A program made the position numbers and the translations under genes. From Gynuella sp. (GTDB lineage Bacteria; Pseudomonadota; Gammaproteobacteria; Pseudomonadales; Natronospirillaceae): 64,000 bases of DNA. The stretch is taken from contig JANQHX010000056.1 of the NCBI GenBank assembly GCA_028282465.1, forward strand, positions 88,221 to 152,220, read 5' to 3'. Below are positions 37,804 through 49,911 of the stretch, piece by piece; positions within the stretch are counted from its first letter, which is position 1, and every line of letters begins with the position of its first letter. Under the pieces are notes generated by a model. That model was not told the origin of the DNA, made no database searches, and saw only the letters and a list, made by a program, of their open reading frames with translations.

Positions 37804-38589
37804 ATGCATAAAGCATTATGGGTGAGTAAAACAGGATTGGAAGCACAGGATATTGGCCTGGCAACCATTTCTAATAATCTCGCAAATGCCAGTACCACTG
37901 GCTTTAAAAAAGAACGAGCGGTATTTCAGGATTTGATTTATCAAATTCAACGGCAGCCTGGCGCACAAGAAAGTCAAAACACACAGTTGCCATCTGGTTT
38001 GCAGTTGGGTACCGGTGTTCGAACGGTGGGTACTCAAAAAATGTTTACTCAGGGTGACTTAAAAGTAACTGAGCAACCATTAGATGTGGCAATAAATGGC
38101 CGGGGTTTTATGCAAGTTGTATTGCCGGATGGAAACATTAGTTACACCCGAGACGGCACCTTCCATATTAATTCTGACGGCGAAATTGTGACGGCCAATG
38201 GTAACTTGTTAGAACCAGGAATTACCGTACCAGACCAAACCACCACCATCACCATAGGTAAAGACGGCATTGTGTCAGCCGTGTTAGATGACCCTGCAAA
38301 CCCGGTAGAAATTGGCAATATTGAAATCGTTGATTTTATTAATCCGGCTGGTCTTCAAGCCATTGGAAACAATCTTTATTTAGAAACCGCTGCCAGTGGT
38401 GAACCCATCGCGGGAGTGCCTAGCTTAGATGGGTTTGGTTCACTGATTCAAGGGGCGCTAGAGGGCTCGAACGTTACCATTGTTGAAGAAATGGTGGACA
38501 TGATTGCAACCCAAAGAGCTTACGAAATGAATTCCAAAGTCGTGTCGTCGGCTGATCAGATGCTCGGTTTCATAACCAGTAATCTTTAA
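37804..38589 (+). CDS. flgG: Flagellar distal rod protein FlgG
   Basis: A 261-residue distal rod subunit (E. coli 260 aa). ALWVSKTGLEAQDIGLATIS and NNLANASTTGFKKERAVFQD begin the protein, the PLDVAINGRGFMQV segment is central, and VEEMVDMIATQRAYEMNSKV is the conserved C-terminal helix. An AGGAGG site precedes the start. The rod thus remains standard size although the hook built on it is not. Confidence 0.98.
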   Translation: MHKALWVSKTGLEAQDIGLATISNNLANASTTGFKKERAVFQDLIYQIQRQPGAQESQNTQLPSGLQLGTGVRTVGTQKMFTQGDLKVTEQPLDVAINGRGFMQVVLPDGNISYTRDGTFHINSDGEIVTANGNLLEPGITVPDQTTTITIGKDGIVSAVLDDPANPVEIGNIEIVDFINPAGLQAIGNNLYLETAASGEPIAGVPSLDGFGSLIQGALEGSNVTIVEEMVDMIATQRAYEMNSKVVSSADQMLGFITSNL

Positions 38590-38607
38590 TTGAATAGGGC
38601 GCCAGTG

Positions 38608-39369
38608 ATGAGTAGATATAGATCAGCAGCTACGAAAAAAAATTACTTCATTAATAATTTAGATACACGATTGTTCGTCAGGGTCACTGCGGTCAGCTTA
38701 TTTATTTTGTTTGCTGCTTCCCAAATGACAGCCTGTGTCGGGATGAGTAAACCCAGCCAGGCGATAAAACCTGATGACCCAAATTATGCCCCCGTACCCA
38801 GTGAATCTTTAGAGCCCCCTCCAGGGCAAAGGGGTACTATTTTTAACGAAAATTTAGGGCTCTCTCTTTATGGGGATAAAAAAGCTCGACGAGTGGGTGA
38901 CATCATCAGTGTCATTTTAGATGAGCGAACAGTTTCCAGTAAGTCTTCGGAAACCTCAGCTTCCAAGTCAAGCGGAGCGACATTAGCGAATCCTACGGTA
39001 TTGGGTAATCCAGGTATTGCGGGCGTTGATTTATCTGCCTCCATTAGTGGTGACCGTACTTTTTCAGGTTCAGGTGAATCTGATCAGAGTAATAGATTGC
39101 AAGGCTCAATTACCGTCACGGTTTCCGAGATTTTACCCAACGGTATTTTGCGAGTTAGAGGTGAAAAGTGGATGACTCTAAACCAAGGTGATGAATATAT
39201 CCGTATTCATGGATTACTTCGCCCTGAAGATATTTTGTTGGACAACACTGTGTCTTCTCAAAAACTAGCAGATGCAAGAATTACCTATTCAGGCACGGGC
39301 GACTTAGCTCGTACCAATGAACAAGGATGGCTTACAAAATTCTTTAACAGTAAATGGTTTCCTTTTTAA
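38608..39369 (+). CDS. flgH: Flagellar L-ring protein FlgH
   Basis: A 253-residue outer-membrane lipoprotein forming the L-ring. A long N-terminal signal segment ends with the lipobox-like MTAC; the mature protein has LYGDKKARRVGDIISVILDE, GSITVTVSEILPNGILRVRG and the terminal TYSGTGDLARTNEQGWLTKF motifs of FlgH. The start is uncertain: ATG 38608 gives an n-region of about 25 residues before the hydrophobic core; the upstream TTG directly after flgG is less likely. Confidence 0.95.
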   Translation: MSRYRSAATKKNYFINNLDTRLFVRVTAVSLFILFAASQMTACVGMSKPSQAIKPDDPNYAPVPSESLEPPPGQRGTIFNENLGLSLYGDKKARRVGDIISVILDERTVSSKSSETSASKSSGATLANPTVLGNPGIAGVDLSASISGDRTFSGSGESDQSNRLQGSITVTVSEILPNGILRVRGEKWMTLNQGDEYIRIHGLLRPEDILLDNTVSSQKLADARITYSGTGDLARTNEQGWLTKFFNSKWFPF

Positions 39370-39399
39370 TTCATTGATTCGGCAAGCGGCAGCAGTCTT

Positions 39400-40554
39400 A
39401 TGAACAGTAAAATCCAGCACACAGCAAAACGACAATGGTTAGGTGTAAAAAGCTTTAACCTTTTAATAAAAAGCTGCCTGTTATTTGTAGTGTTAGTAGC
39501 GCTGGTGAATCACGCGTTAGCAGAGCGCATTAAAGATTTAGCCTCTGTCGCTGGTGTTCGAAATAACCAATTAGTGGGTTATGGCCTGGTGGTTGGTTTA
39601 GATGGTACTGGCGACAAGGCGCCGTTTACCGATCAAACTTTCGTTAATATGATGAAGCAGTTTGGAATTACCATTCCTCCAGGTACCAATCCAAGTTTAA
39701 AGAATGTTGCTGCTGTTTCTATTCATGCCAACTTACCCGCGTTTACAAAACCTGGGCAAGAAATTGACGTCACGGTGTCTTCCATTGGTAATGCGAAAAG
39801 CTTGCGAGGAGGCAGTTTGTTACTCACACCATTAAAAGGGCTGGATGGAAATATTTACGCCATTGCCCAGGGTAATTTAGTGGTGGGTGGCTTTGGCGCT
39901 CAAGGCGCAGATGGCTCTCGAATTACCGTGAATGTGCCAGTGGTGGGCCGCATTCCCAATGGTGCAACGGTTGAACGTGCTGTGCCATCGGGTTTTAACA
40001 CCGGCGACTATTTAACCTTCAATTTAAATCACCCAGACTTTACCACGGCTAAGCGTACCGCAGAAGTTATTAATAACCTATTGGGTGACGGCAGCGCTTA
40101 CGCCATGGACGCAAGTGCCATCCGAGTGAATGCGCCAAGAGACGCCAATCAGCGCGTTAGCTTTTTATCTGTGTTGGAAAATTTAGAAGTTACCCCTGGG
40201 GAAGAAAAAGCCAAGGTCATTATTAACTCTCGCACTGGCACCATCGTAATTGGTAAACATGTGAAGATTGATCCAGTGGCGGTTACCCATGGTAGTTTAA
40301 CAGTGACCATAGATGAAAATGTTACCGTCAGTCAGCCCGATGGTTTTTCAGAAGGCGAAACCGCAGTGATTCCGGATACTGAAATTAATGTTGAAGAAGA
40401 AGACAACCCAATGTTTCAAATGGGCCCTACGATTTCCTTAGATGATGTAGTTGCTGCAGTGAATAAAGTGGGTGCGGCACCAGGTGATTTAATGGCCATT
40501 CTGGAAGCGCTGAAAGAAAGTGGGGCGCTTCATGCAGAACTCATAGTGATATAG
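39400..40554 (+). CDS. flgI: Flagellar P-ring protein FlgI
   Basis: A 384-residue periplasmic P-ring subunit. A signal peptide ending in NHALA (residue 41) precedes [20 protein letters not shown], the exact start of mature FlgI proteins. [28 protein letters not shown] and the terminal [20 protein letters not shown] are family hallmarks. FlgA, encoded at 18191-18904, is its expected chaperone. flgJ starts 9 bp downstream. Confidence 0.97.
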   Translation: MNSKIQHTAKRQWLGVKSFNLLIKSCLLFVVLVALVNHALAERIKDLASVAGVRNNQLVGYGLVVGLDGTGDKAPFTDQTFVNMMKQFGITIPPGTNPSLKNVAAVSIHANLPAFTKPGQEIDVTVSSIGNAKSLRGGSLLLTPLKGLDGNIYAIAQGNLVVGGFGAQGADGSRITVNVPVVGRIPNGATVERAVPSGFNTGDYLTFNLNHPDFTTAKRTAEVINNLLGDGSAYAMDASAIRVNAPRDANQRVSFLSVLENLEVTPGEEKAKVIINSRTGTIVIGKHVKIDPVAVTHGSLTVTIDENVTVSQPDGFSEGETAVIPDTEINVEEEDNPMFQMGPTISLDDVVAAVNKVGAAPGDLMAILEALKESGALHAELIVI

Positions 40555-40563
40555 GCGACCGGT

Positions 40564-41550
40564 ATGAAAACTCCTGATATTAGCAGTGCGTTTGTCTATA
40601 ACGATTTAAATGGATTAGAAAGCATTAAGGCGCAGGGTCGACAAAATGAAGACAAGGCGCTGATGGCCGTTGCGCAACAATTTGAATCTATGTTTTTGAA
40701 TTTGGTTTTAAAAAGTGTTCGCGAAGCCAATGAAACCATGTTTGAAGACAGCATGTTTAATAGCCATGAAAGTAAGTTCTATCAGCAGATGCATGATGAA
40801 CAGTTGGCGCTCACCATGTCGCAAAACAATGGTATGGGGTTAGCCAGCGTGCTCTATGAACAACTTAAATCCGACTCCCCAGATAGCCAATTTAATGGGC
40901 AGGCACCCAAAGTAAAAAATTTAGATGAAAGTCTAAGGCCAATTCTGGCGAAAGCCCTTTCTGTATTGAACTCAAGCAGTCAGGCTCCAACGAATAATCT
41001 TGAACAAAGTGTTCACCCTCAGGTGTTGAAACCAGAAATAGATTACGACGAAATTAATAAAATCAAACGCTTTGATTCACCAGAACATTTTGTACAAACC
41101 CTAATGCCTATTGCCGAGGAAGTTATTAAACCTCTCGGGTTAGACCCAGTCATGGTGGTTGCTCAAGCTGCACTAGAAACTGGTTGGGGTAAAAAAATTA
41201 TGCATGATAGCAGCGGCCAAAATAGCTTCAATTTGTTTGGTATTAAAGCCAGTCATGGTTGGCAAGGTGATACAGCTACTGTCACTACTAAAGAACACAT
41301 TGGTGGTAAATTTCTGGATGTGAAAGCCGACTTTAGGGCTTATTCAGGCTACCAAGAAAGCTTTAGAGATTATGTTAAGTTTTTAGAAGACAATGCTAGG
41401 TACGAGCAAGCTTTGTCAGTGACCGATAATCCTCAACAGTACCCAGTAGAACTGCAAAAAGCGGGTTATGCAACAGACCCGGATTACGCGGAAAAAATTC
41501 TTCGTGTGTCAAATAACCCTGCATTTAGCATTCTTAAACAGGAGAGCTAA
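40564..41550 (+). CDS. flgJ: Flagellar rod-cap / peptidoglycan hydrolase FlgJ
   Basis: A 328-residue bifunctional protein. The N-terminal rod-binding domain (about residues 30-115; VAQQFESMFLNLVLKSVREA) acts as scaffold for rod assembly, and the C-terminal glucosaminidase-type domain (from about 180) carries the putative catalytic Glu205 in AQAALETGWGKKI. NLFGIKASHGWQG and FRAYSGYQESFRDYVKFL are conserved in the hydrolase. Both domains are present as in other gammaproteobacteria. flgK begins 3 bp later. Confidence 0.97.
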   Translation: MKTPDISSAFVYNDLNGLESIKAQGRQNEDKALMAVAQQFESMFLNLVLKSVREANETMFEDSMFNSHESKFYQQMHDEQLALTMSQNNGMGLASVLYEQLKSDSPDSQFNGQAPKVKNLDESLRPILAKALSVLNSSSQAPTNNLEQSVHPQVLKPEIDYDEINKIKRFDSPEHFVQTLMPIAEEVIKPLGLDPVMVVAQAALETGWGKKIMHDSSGQNSFNLFGIKASHGWQGDTATVTTKEHIGGKFLDVKADFRAYSGYQESFRDYVKFLEDNARYEQALSVTDNPQQYPVELQKAGYATDPDYAEKILRVSNNPAFSILKQES

Positions 41551-41553
41551 ATC

Positions 41554-44500
41554 ATGGCTGACCTTCTGAATATTGGTATTAGTGGTCTTAAGGTTCATCA
41601 AGAAGCTTTGAGAACAACGGGTCATAATATTAGTAATGCCAGTACCGAAGGTTACACCCGCCAAGAAGTTGTGATTGAAACAGGGCTCGCACAATTTAAA
41701 GGTTTTGGTTATGTAGGTACTGGTGCTCAGGTTCAAGAAGTTCGAAGAATTTATGATGAGTTTTTAATTCGGCAGGTTCGCGCGGACACCAGTAATTTCA
41801 GTCGACTTGATACTTACAAAGAAAATATTGAACAAATTGATCGCTTAATGGCCGACCAACGAACAGGCCTTACACCGGCTCTCGAAGATTTTTTTGCTGG
41901 TTTGCAAAGTGGTGCCGATAACCCAGCCTATGTTCCCACCAGAGAGGTGGTATTGGGAACGGCAAGAAGTTTAGTGGATCGATTTAAAGCCATAGATCAA
42001 CGTTTGAAAGATCAAAACGATGTGATTAATGGGCAGCTTTCTTCGATGGTTGATGAAATCAATGCTCTGGCCAATGGTATTGCAGAGCTCAACGAAAAAA
42101 TTGATTTTGCTAGGGGCAATACCGATCTACAAGCCCCTAATGATTTACTCGATCAGCGCGATGACTTGGTCAGAAGGCTTTCTGAAAAAATTGAAGTGGA
42201 TGTCATTCAAGTAGACGATAGCTACAACATTGCCATAGGTAATGGTCAACCATTGGTGTTGGATTATTCCGCTAACTTGTTAGAAGTGGTTCCGGGTGTT
42301 CAAGACCCATTTCGTAATGACATACGTTTTGTTTCGAGCACGGATAATTTTGTGGTTACCGACCAACTCAAAGGCGGTCAGTTAGGTGGTACTCTAGACT
42401 TTAGATCTGAAGCACTGGACCCGGCAATTAATGCGTTAGGTAGGATTGCAGTAGGCATGTCAATGGAGATGAATGCGGTTCATCATCTGGGCATGGACAT
42501 GGAAGGGCAATTTGGTGGAGATTTTTTCAGTGACTTAAATGATCCATCATTGGCTCGCGACAGAGTTCAGTCTGACTTTAGAAATGCGCCACCTAATGAT
42601 CGAGTCATGTCTGTGTATTTCACAGATGCTGGTGCACTGTCGACTTCCGACTATGAATTGAGAATGACAGGCCCTAAAAAAGAAAACTATGAAGTGGTTC
42701 GTTTAAATGACGACATGGTGGTGGCCAGTGGTGCGAGAGCTGGTGAATTCCCGGAGTCAATTCATTTTGATGGTATCGAGCTTGTGTTTGAATCTGGATC
42801 TTTTCAGGTAGGCGATAGATTCAATGTGCAACCCATGCGAGACGTAGTGAAAGACATTGGTATCGAAATTTCAAGACCTGCCGATTTAGCATTTGCTTAT
42901 CCTATTAATGGAACTGCCTCCATTGGAAACACCGGAACAGGAACCATCAACCAAGGGCAAATGCTGTCAAAAGACACTGACATATTCGCTGAAGAAGGTA
43001 AATTAACACCACCGTTAATGATTAAGTTTGAACAGGAAAATCGTTATACTGTATACGATGTGACCGATCCTTTGCGGCCCAAAGAACTGTCACCTCCCAT
43101 TAGTCATCAACCTTATGTACCAGGTACCCCTTACCAAATTTTACCTGAGGATCTTGGGCAAACCAGAGTGTCGAGTTTTCGAGCTGAATTACCAGACTCT
43201 CCATTCATTCAATTGGATTCTGATCCAGTAGTAACGCCACGGAACCAAATTGTTCCTGAACGAATTAGTTTTGAAATGTTTAATGAGGAAACCAACAAGT
43301 GGCAACCACATTTCGAAACCATAAATACAGAGCTGGGTGCTACTGCTCAAGAAATTGCAGTTGCTGTGAGCAAAATACCAGGGGTGTCTGCCGAAGCCTA
43401 TAATGAAGTGACCCTGAGTAATATTTCAGACACTGATGGAACGCCTTGGAATCCGGATCAGGATATGCAGATCTGGTTAAATGGATTCAACCTTACCGAT
43501 ACAAACTTGGGAGAAGGTCAAACTATTTATGCGCCAGGTTATCCTGAAACCACAGCACGAATTGACGCAGACTTTTTAGCAGGTCGTATTAACAGTCACT
43601 ATGAACTTCAAGATGCTGGCATCGTCGCTGTGAGTGATGGCGTAAATCTGAAGATAATAGATTACAACGGAGGGGATATTGCTCTCGAATTAAGAGGCGA
43701 TAAACCTGTGAGTTATTTGACAGGATCGCCACCTACGCTTTCGGGCCCACCCACAACTATAGGTGGTGGCCCTAGCATTCCTGGATCAACTTATCCTGGT
43801 GATTCATTCCGTGTGAGTACAGGTGAAGTATTTAATTTAGATTTAGTTAGTGGCGATACGCGAGGACTTCTCACTGAAAAAGCAGGGTTCGATTTTGATG
43901 AAGACTATGGGCCTTATGTTTGGGAGTTTTCAATACCTGATGGTCCTCAAAATGAGCGTATTGAGCTCTCTGGAACCTATGCAGATGGTGATGCAGTTAA
44001 AGAGGCTTTTATTGCAGAAATAGAGAAGGTAATTGACCGACCCGGTGAAATTGATATCAACATTGATGAACGAGGCAATGTTTCTTTTCAGTTGTTCACC
44101 ACTCTGACAGGGCAGGATGACAAAGGCAGTAGCAAGCTAACAGTAGGTGGAAAGCTAACAGTTACCATGGATGAAAATATTCGCTTTTATGCTGACCCTG
44201 TAACTGGCGGTATTTTTAATGGTACGCCCGAAGCAAAAGAAATCTTCCAAGGGTTTCAATTTGAAATTACTGGTAACCCAGACGTTGGCGATACATTTTT
44301 TATCCAATGGAATGAAGATGGTATTTCCGATAATAGAAATGCATTGGACTTAGTCGCATTAGAATTAAAAGACACACTAAATGACGATGACGGCGGAATG
44401 ACATTCAATGAGTCCTACAGCTTCTTAGTGGGTCGTACCGGTAGTATCACCCGAGAGGTTCAAATTGACACCGAAGCGGCTACTTATGTGTTAGAACAAA

Positions 44501-44646
44501 CTCGTTATGAGTGGAAGAGTATCGCTGGTGTTAGTCTTGATGAAGAAGGTGCTCGACTCATTGAATTTGAAGCAGCTTACAATGCATCAGCAAAAATAAT
44601 TCAAGTGGCGCAAGAGCTGTTTGACACTCTGCTAACGTCGTTTTAA
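41554..44646 (+). CDS. flgK: Enlarged hook-filament junction protein FlgK
   Basis: A 1030-residue FlgK (HAP1), well above the usual 550-680. The N-terminus (NIGISGLKVHQEALRTTGHN, NISNASTEGYTRQEV) and first 310 residues, including the ANGIAELNEKI and NDLLDQRDDLVRRLSE helices, are standard, and the C-terminus ends in LIEFEAAYNASAKIIQVAQE. The added mass lies between about residues 330 and 930 and is beta-rich with Pro/Gly loops, including YQILPEDLGQTRVSSFRAEL and repeated Flagellin-like beta units. It forms the adaptor between the giant FlgE hook and the filament, so size increase in step with FlgE is notable. Confidence 0.96.
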   Translation: MADLLNIGISGLKVHQEALRTTGHNISNASTEGYTRQEVVIETGLAQFKGFGYVGTGAQVQEVRRIYDEFLIRQVRADTSNFSRLDTYKENIEQIDRLMADQRTGLTPALEDFFAGLQSGADNPAYVPTREVVLGTARSLVDRFKAIDQRLKDQNDVINGQLSSMVDEINALANGIAELNEKIDFARGNTDLQAPNDLLDQRDDLVRRLSEKIEVDVIQVDDSYNIAIGNGQPLVLDYSANLLEVVPGVQDPFRNDIRFVSSTDNFVVTDQLKGGQLGGTLDFRSEALDPAINALGRIAVGMSMEMNAVHHLGMDMEGQFGGDFFSDLNDPSLARDRVQSDFRNAPPNDRVMSVYFTDAGALSTSDYELRMTGPKKENYEVVRLNDDMVVASGARAGEFPESIHFDGIELVFESGSFQVGDRFNVQPMRDVVKDIGIEISRPADLAFAYPINGTASIGNTGTGTINQGQMLSKDTDIFAEEGKLTPPLMIKFEQENRYTVYDVTDPLRPKELSPPISHQPYVPGTPYQILPEDLGQTRVSSFRAELPDSPFIQLDSDPVVTPRNQIVPERISFEMFNEETNKWQPHFETINTELGATAQEIAVAVSKIPGVSAEAYNEVTLSNISDTDGTPWNPDQDMQIWLNGFNLTDTNLGEGQTIYAPGYPETTARIDADFLAGRINSHYELQDAGIVAVSDGVNLKIIDYNGGDIALELRGDKPVSYLTGSPPTLSGPPTTIGGGPSIPGSTYPGDSFRVSTGEVFNLDLVSGDTRGLLTEKAGFDFDEDYGPYVWEFSIPDGPQNERIELSGTYADGDAVKEAFIAEIEKVIDRPGEIDINIDERGNVSFQLFTTLTGQDDKGSSKLTVGGKLTVTMDENIRFYADPVTGGIFNGTPEAKEIFQGFQFEITGNPDVGDTFFIQWNEDGISDNRNALDLVALELKDTLNDDDGGMTFNESYSFLVGRTGSITREVQIDTEAATYVLEQTRYEWKSIAGVSLDEEGARLIEFEAAYNASAKIIQVAQELFDTLLTSF

Positions 44647-44658
44647 TAGGAGAGAATA

Positions 44659-45909
44659 ATGGTAGATAGAGTCACGAGTTATCAACTCTATTCAAGGGCA
44701 ACATCAGAAATGATGGCAGCTCAGGTTGCAGTTAATAAAACTCAAGAACAAATATCTACGGGAAAGAGAGTATTGACACCTGCTGATGATCCAATCAGTT
44801 CAGCTAGAATCTTACAACTCGACCAAGATATTGCGTTAATGGATCAATATAAAGTTAATGGTGACGCCTTATTAACTCGGTTAGAAATTGAAGAAACCAC
44901 ATTAGCTGCTATTGAAGATAATATTGATCGAGTTCGTGAGCTCACCATACGAGCAGGTAATGGCACACTGACTATTTTAGAACGTAGGGCGTTAGCGGCA
45001 GAAATATCTACGAGATACGACGAAATGGTTGATCTCTTCAATGCGAAGGATTCCAGCGGTGAATATCTGTTTTCTGGTTTTGCAGGGCGAACTATACCTT
45101 TTGTTGAAAACCCTGGGGGTGGTTATGTTTATCAGGGTGATGAAGGACAACGTTTTTTACAAATATCTAAAACTATTTCTGTGGCATCGTCTGACACTGG
45201 CAAAGATTTGTTTATGGACATTGATGCGGTAAAACCTTCTTTTACCACCTATGGCAGTATTACCAATACTGGTAGTCCAGCAGGAGTCATCAGTGCAGGG
45301 GTTACGGTGGACCAGGATGCACTGAACGAATTTTTTCCAGACAATGCGATTGTTACCTTTAACAATGAACTTGATATTGTTCCTCCTGGGCCAAACTACA
45401 CCATACGCTCAAGAACCACAGGCGCAGTGATAGAGGGTGCATCTAATTTACCATTTGGGCCGGGTCAACCCATTCAAGTGGCAGGCATGGCCGTAACCAT
45501 CACTGGACAACCAGACCCTGGCGATAGTTTTGTTATTGAAACATCACCAAAGCAGGGTATTTTAGAAACCATGAATAAAATTTTGTTTGTGTTGGAAACT
45601 TCTCCAGACGATGAATTTTTAGGTGATATTCTTAATCCCACACTTTCCGATACGCTAAACAATATTGATAACGCCATGATCTCTATTTCTGAAGTAAGAT
45701 CAGAAATAGGTGCCAGGATGAATACTACTGAATCCACTATGAATATGCATGAAGATTTAAAACTCGTCGCTCAGGAAATTCGATCTGATTTGCGAGACAT
45801 AGATTTTGCAGAAGCTGCCAGTCGATTGAGCTTGGAAACATTAGTTTTAGAAGCTAGTCAACAGAGCTATGCCACTATTCAAAGACTTTCGTTGTTTAAT
45901 TTTATTTAG
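44659..45909 (+). CDS. flgL: Hook-filament junction protein FlgL
   Basis: A 416-residue HAP3. The N-terminus VDRVTSYQLYSRATSEMMAA and ISTGKRVLTPADDPISSARI are the flagellin-like D0/D1 helices, and the C-terminal LSLETLVLEASQQSYATIQR with RLSLFNFI completes the coiled pair. It is within the upper normal range (317 aa in E. coli, 439 in Pseudomonas), so enlargement affects FlgE and FlgK more than FlgL. It is the last gene before a strong terminator. Confidence 0.96.
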   Translation: MVDRVTSYQLYSRATSEMMAAQVAVNKTQEQISTGKRVLTPADDPISSARILQLDQDIALMDQYKVNGDALLTRLEIEETTLAAIEDNIDRVRELTIRAGNGTLTILERRALAAEISTRYDEMVDLFNAKDSSGEYLFSGFAGRTIPFVENPGGGYVYQGDEGQRFLQISKTISVASSDTGKDLFMDIDAVKPSFTTYGSITNTGSPAGVISAGVTVDQDALNEFFPDNAIVTFNNELDIVPPGPNYTIRSRTTGAVIEGASNLPFGPGQPIQVAGMAVTITGQPDPGDSFVIETSPKQGILETMNKILFVLETSPDDEFLGDILNPTLSDTLNNIDNAMISISEVRSEIGARMNTTESTMNMHEDLKLVAQEIRSDLRDIDFAEAASRLSLETLVLEASQQSYATIQRLSLFNFI

Positions 45910-45929
45910 GTGATTCTCAAATAAGAAAT

Positions 45930-45954
45930 AGGCGCTCAAGGGGCGCCTTTTTTT
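45930..45954 (+). terminator. Intrinsic terminator of the flgF-flgL operon
   Basis: Stem AGGCGC (45930-45935) / GCGCCT (45943-45948) followed by seven T residues, 21 bp after the flgL stop. Confidence 0.9.
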
Positions 45955-46082
45955 GTAAGTAAAAAGTACTCTTTGTTTGGTTATTGTTGAGAGTCGTGGC
46001 AATAAATTGCCAGTCGTATTCAGGTTTCGGTTAGACCTTGCCACATTGAAATGAGCGCAAACATTGGATCATCTCAAAAATA

Positions 46083-46403
46083 TCAAATATTTTGGCGGTA
46101 CTGTTCAATCAATCTCATCCCAGTTTGCAATGGTAAGAGATCATTCGCGAGCGTCTCTTGCTTTGATGCAAGTAGCTCGTGAATGGTTTTATCATCCTCT
46201 CTAATTTTTTGAATATCCTGAGATATCGTAGAAATGTATTCATGATCAACTTCTTGATTGAAGTCTGAAAAGAACTCTCTCATATGTTTCAGCCTAGTAT
46301 CACTTAAAGACAAAAAATTTGTCCAGTGGCCATTGATAGCCAGTTCTTTCAACATATGAGACTCGCTAACAATCTTCTGCCAATCTTGTACCTTACTACT
46401 CAC
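46083..46403 (-). CDS. FliT-like flagellar chaperone candidate
   Basis: A 106-residue, wholly helical, charged protein with the FliT-like layout: a first helix with SESHMLKELAINGHWTNFLSL, a second with LKHMREFFSDF, then IRQDDKTIHELL-type sequence (IREDDKTIHELLASKQE) and a C-terminal GMRLIEQYRQN. FliT proteins chaperone FliD and modulate FlhDC or other targets. A GTG at 46403 preceded by AAGGAAGG is the best start; the longer TTG-started frame covers that site. The gene is on the strand opposite to both flgL and pseB, an unusual place for fliT, normally found after fliD/fliS. Sequence identity is low, so a small unrelated helical protein is possible. Confidence 0.5.
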   Translation of the reverse strand: MSSKVQDWQKIVSESHMLKELAINGHWTNFLSLSDTRLKHMREFFSDFNQEVDHEYISTISQDIQKIREDDKTIHELLASKQETLANDLLPLQTGMRLIEQYRQNI

Positions 46404-46620
46404 TACTACCTTCCTTACCAATACCTTGATGCAACGATAATCTACTTTTATATAGTCGACAGATGTGAAAATTTCAAAAACTTCACCTATTTTTAGCGTG
46501 TTATGAGTATGGCTTCAGGTGGCTGATACATTTTGTATTAAAAATAATCTAAAGACTCTGAGGTACTAGTCGATAAACAGAAGGTGTCAAGGAAAATTCA
46601 AAAAATATAGTTAAGTTCTT

Positions 46621-46636
46621 TGGAATAGACGTTGCA
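46621..46636 (+). promoter_or_regulatory. Sigma-54 promoter candidate for the pse operon
   Basis: TGGAATAGACGTTGCA has GG and GC exactly 10 nt apart and matches the RpoN consensus at TGG, the following A, and TTGCA. It lies 63 bp upstream of the pseB start codon and is the only good promoter-like element found before the ten-gene operon. Confidence 0.65.
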
Positions 46637-46668
46637 CAAAAGGAAGTAATGTTAATGGTTGTAACTAA

Positions 46669-48843
<2,175 letters not shown>

Positions 48844-48866
<23 letters not shown>

Positions 48867-49911
48867 TAAAAAGATTGGCACAGACCAGCCTTGCTTCATT
48901 ACTATGGAAGCAGGGCCAACTCATACTGGATTAGCCAGTGCAATTGAGCTGTTGGGAATAGCTAAGAATGCCGGTGCCGATGCTATTAAATTTCAAATTC
49001 TGGATCCGGAACGTTTAGTTGCCGATAAAAAGCAATTGTTTTCGTTTAATGTTTTGGTCAATAAGGAATCAGGTGAAACTAAACAAATTTCTGAGCCGCT
49101 TTATGACATTCTGAAAAGACGGTCGATGTCAAAACAAGAATGGAAAGAGTTAAAGGCCACTGCCGATGAAATGGGAATTGCATTTTTCGCGACAGCTGGT
49201 TTTGAGGATGAATTAGAGCTACTTTGTGAGATCAATTGTGACAGCGTTAAAATTGCCTCTGCAGATCTGAATCATTATCCGCTCCTAAGAGAGGCTGCTA
49301 AAACCGGTATGTTAATTCAAATAGATACCGGTAGCAGTACTCTTGCTGAGGTTGAAAAAGCAGTCGATGTCATTAATCAGGCAGGCAGTAATAATATATT
49401 AATTCACCAATGCCCTTCTGGATACCCCGCCCATCTCGACAGTATTCATCTAAACATGATCAAAACTCTCAAGCAGATGTTTGGCTGTCCTGTAGGGTTT
49501 TCCGATCACACACCAGGTTATCACATGGACGTTGCAGCGGTAGCTGTGGGAGCCGACTTGGTGGAAAAAACCATCACAATGGATCGTATGACTCCTCAAG
49601 TTGAACATGTATTCAGTCTCGAACCTGAAGATGCCAAGAGCTTTGTTAAATATATTCGCGAAGTAGAAACTGGCCTGGGTGGATTTAGAAGACCTATGTC
49701 AGATGAGCAAATCCAACATAGAAATAAAGTTAGGAGAAGTGCGTTTATAAAGAGTGGAGCCAAAGCCGGTACTTTGGTTAGTGATCTTGACATTGAATAC
49801 AGAAGACCGGGCACAGGTATTCAACCAGATCTATTAGAAGTACTCTCGAATCTACGGATCAAATCTAACTTGATTGAAGGCCATATCTTGGCCATGAGTG
49901 ACTTAGAGTGA
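48844..49911 (+). CDS. NeuB-family nonulosonate synthase paralogue (not the typical PseI)
   Basis: A 355-residue NeuB-type enzyme with the TIM-barrel synthase (to about residue 280) and a C-terminal SAF/antifreeze-like domain (RRSAFIKSGAKAGTLVSD). The family AEIGxNHxG motif is replaced by MEAGPTHTGL, and the phosphoenolpyruvate-binding region reads IQIDTGSSTLAEVEKAV rather than ILSTGxA. The GFSDHTPGYHMDVAAVAVGA sequence and late metal site are retained. A second, canonical PseI (52676-53728) lies in the same operon, so this paralogue may condense a differently substituted precursor or be a distinct synthase. It overlaps pseC and pseF, showing coupled expression. Confidence 0.8.
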
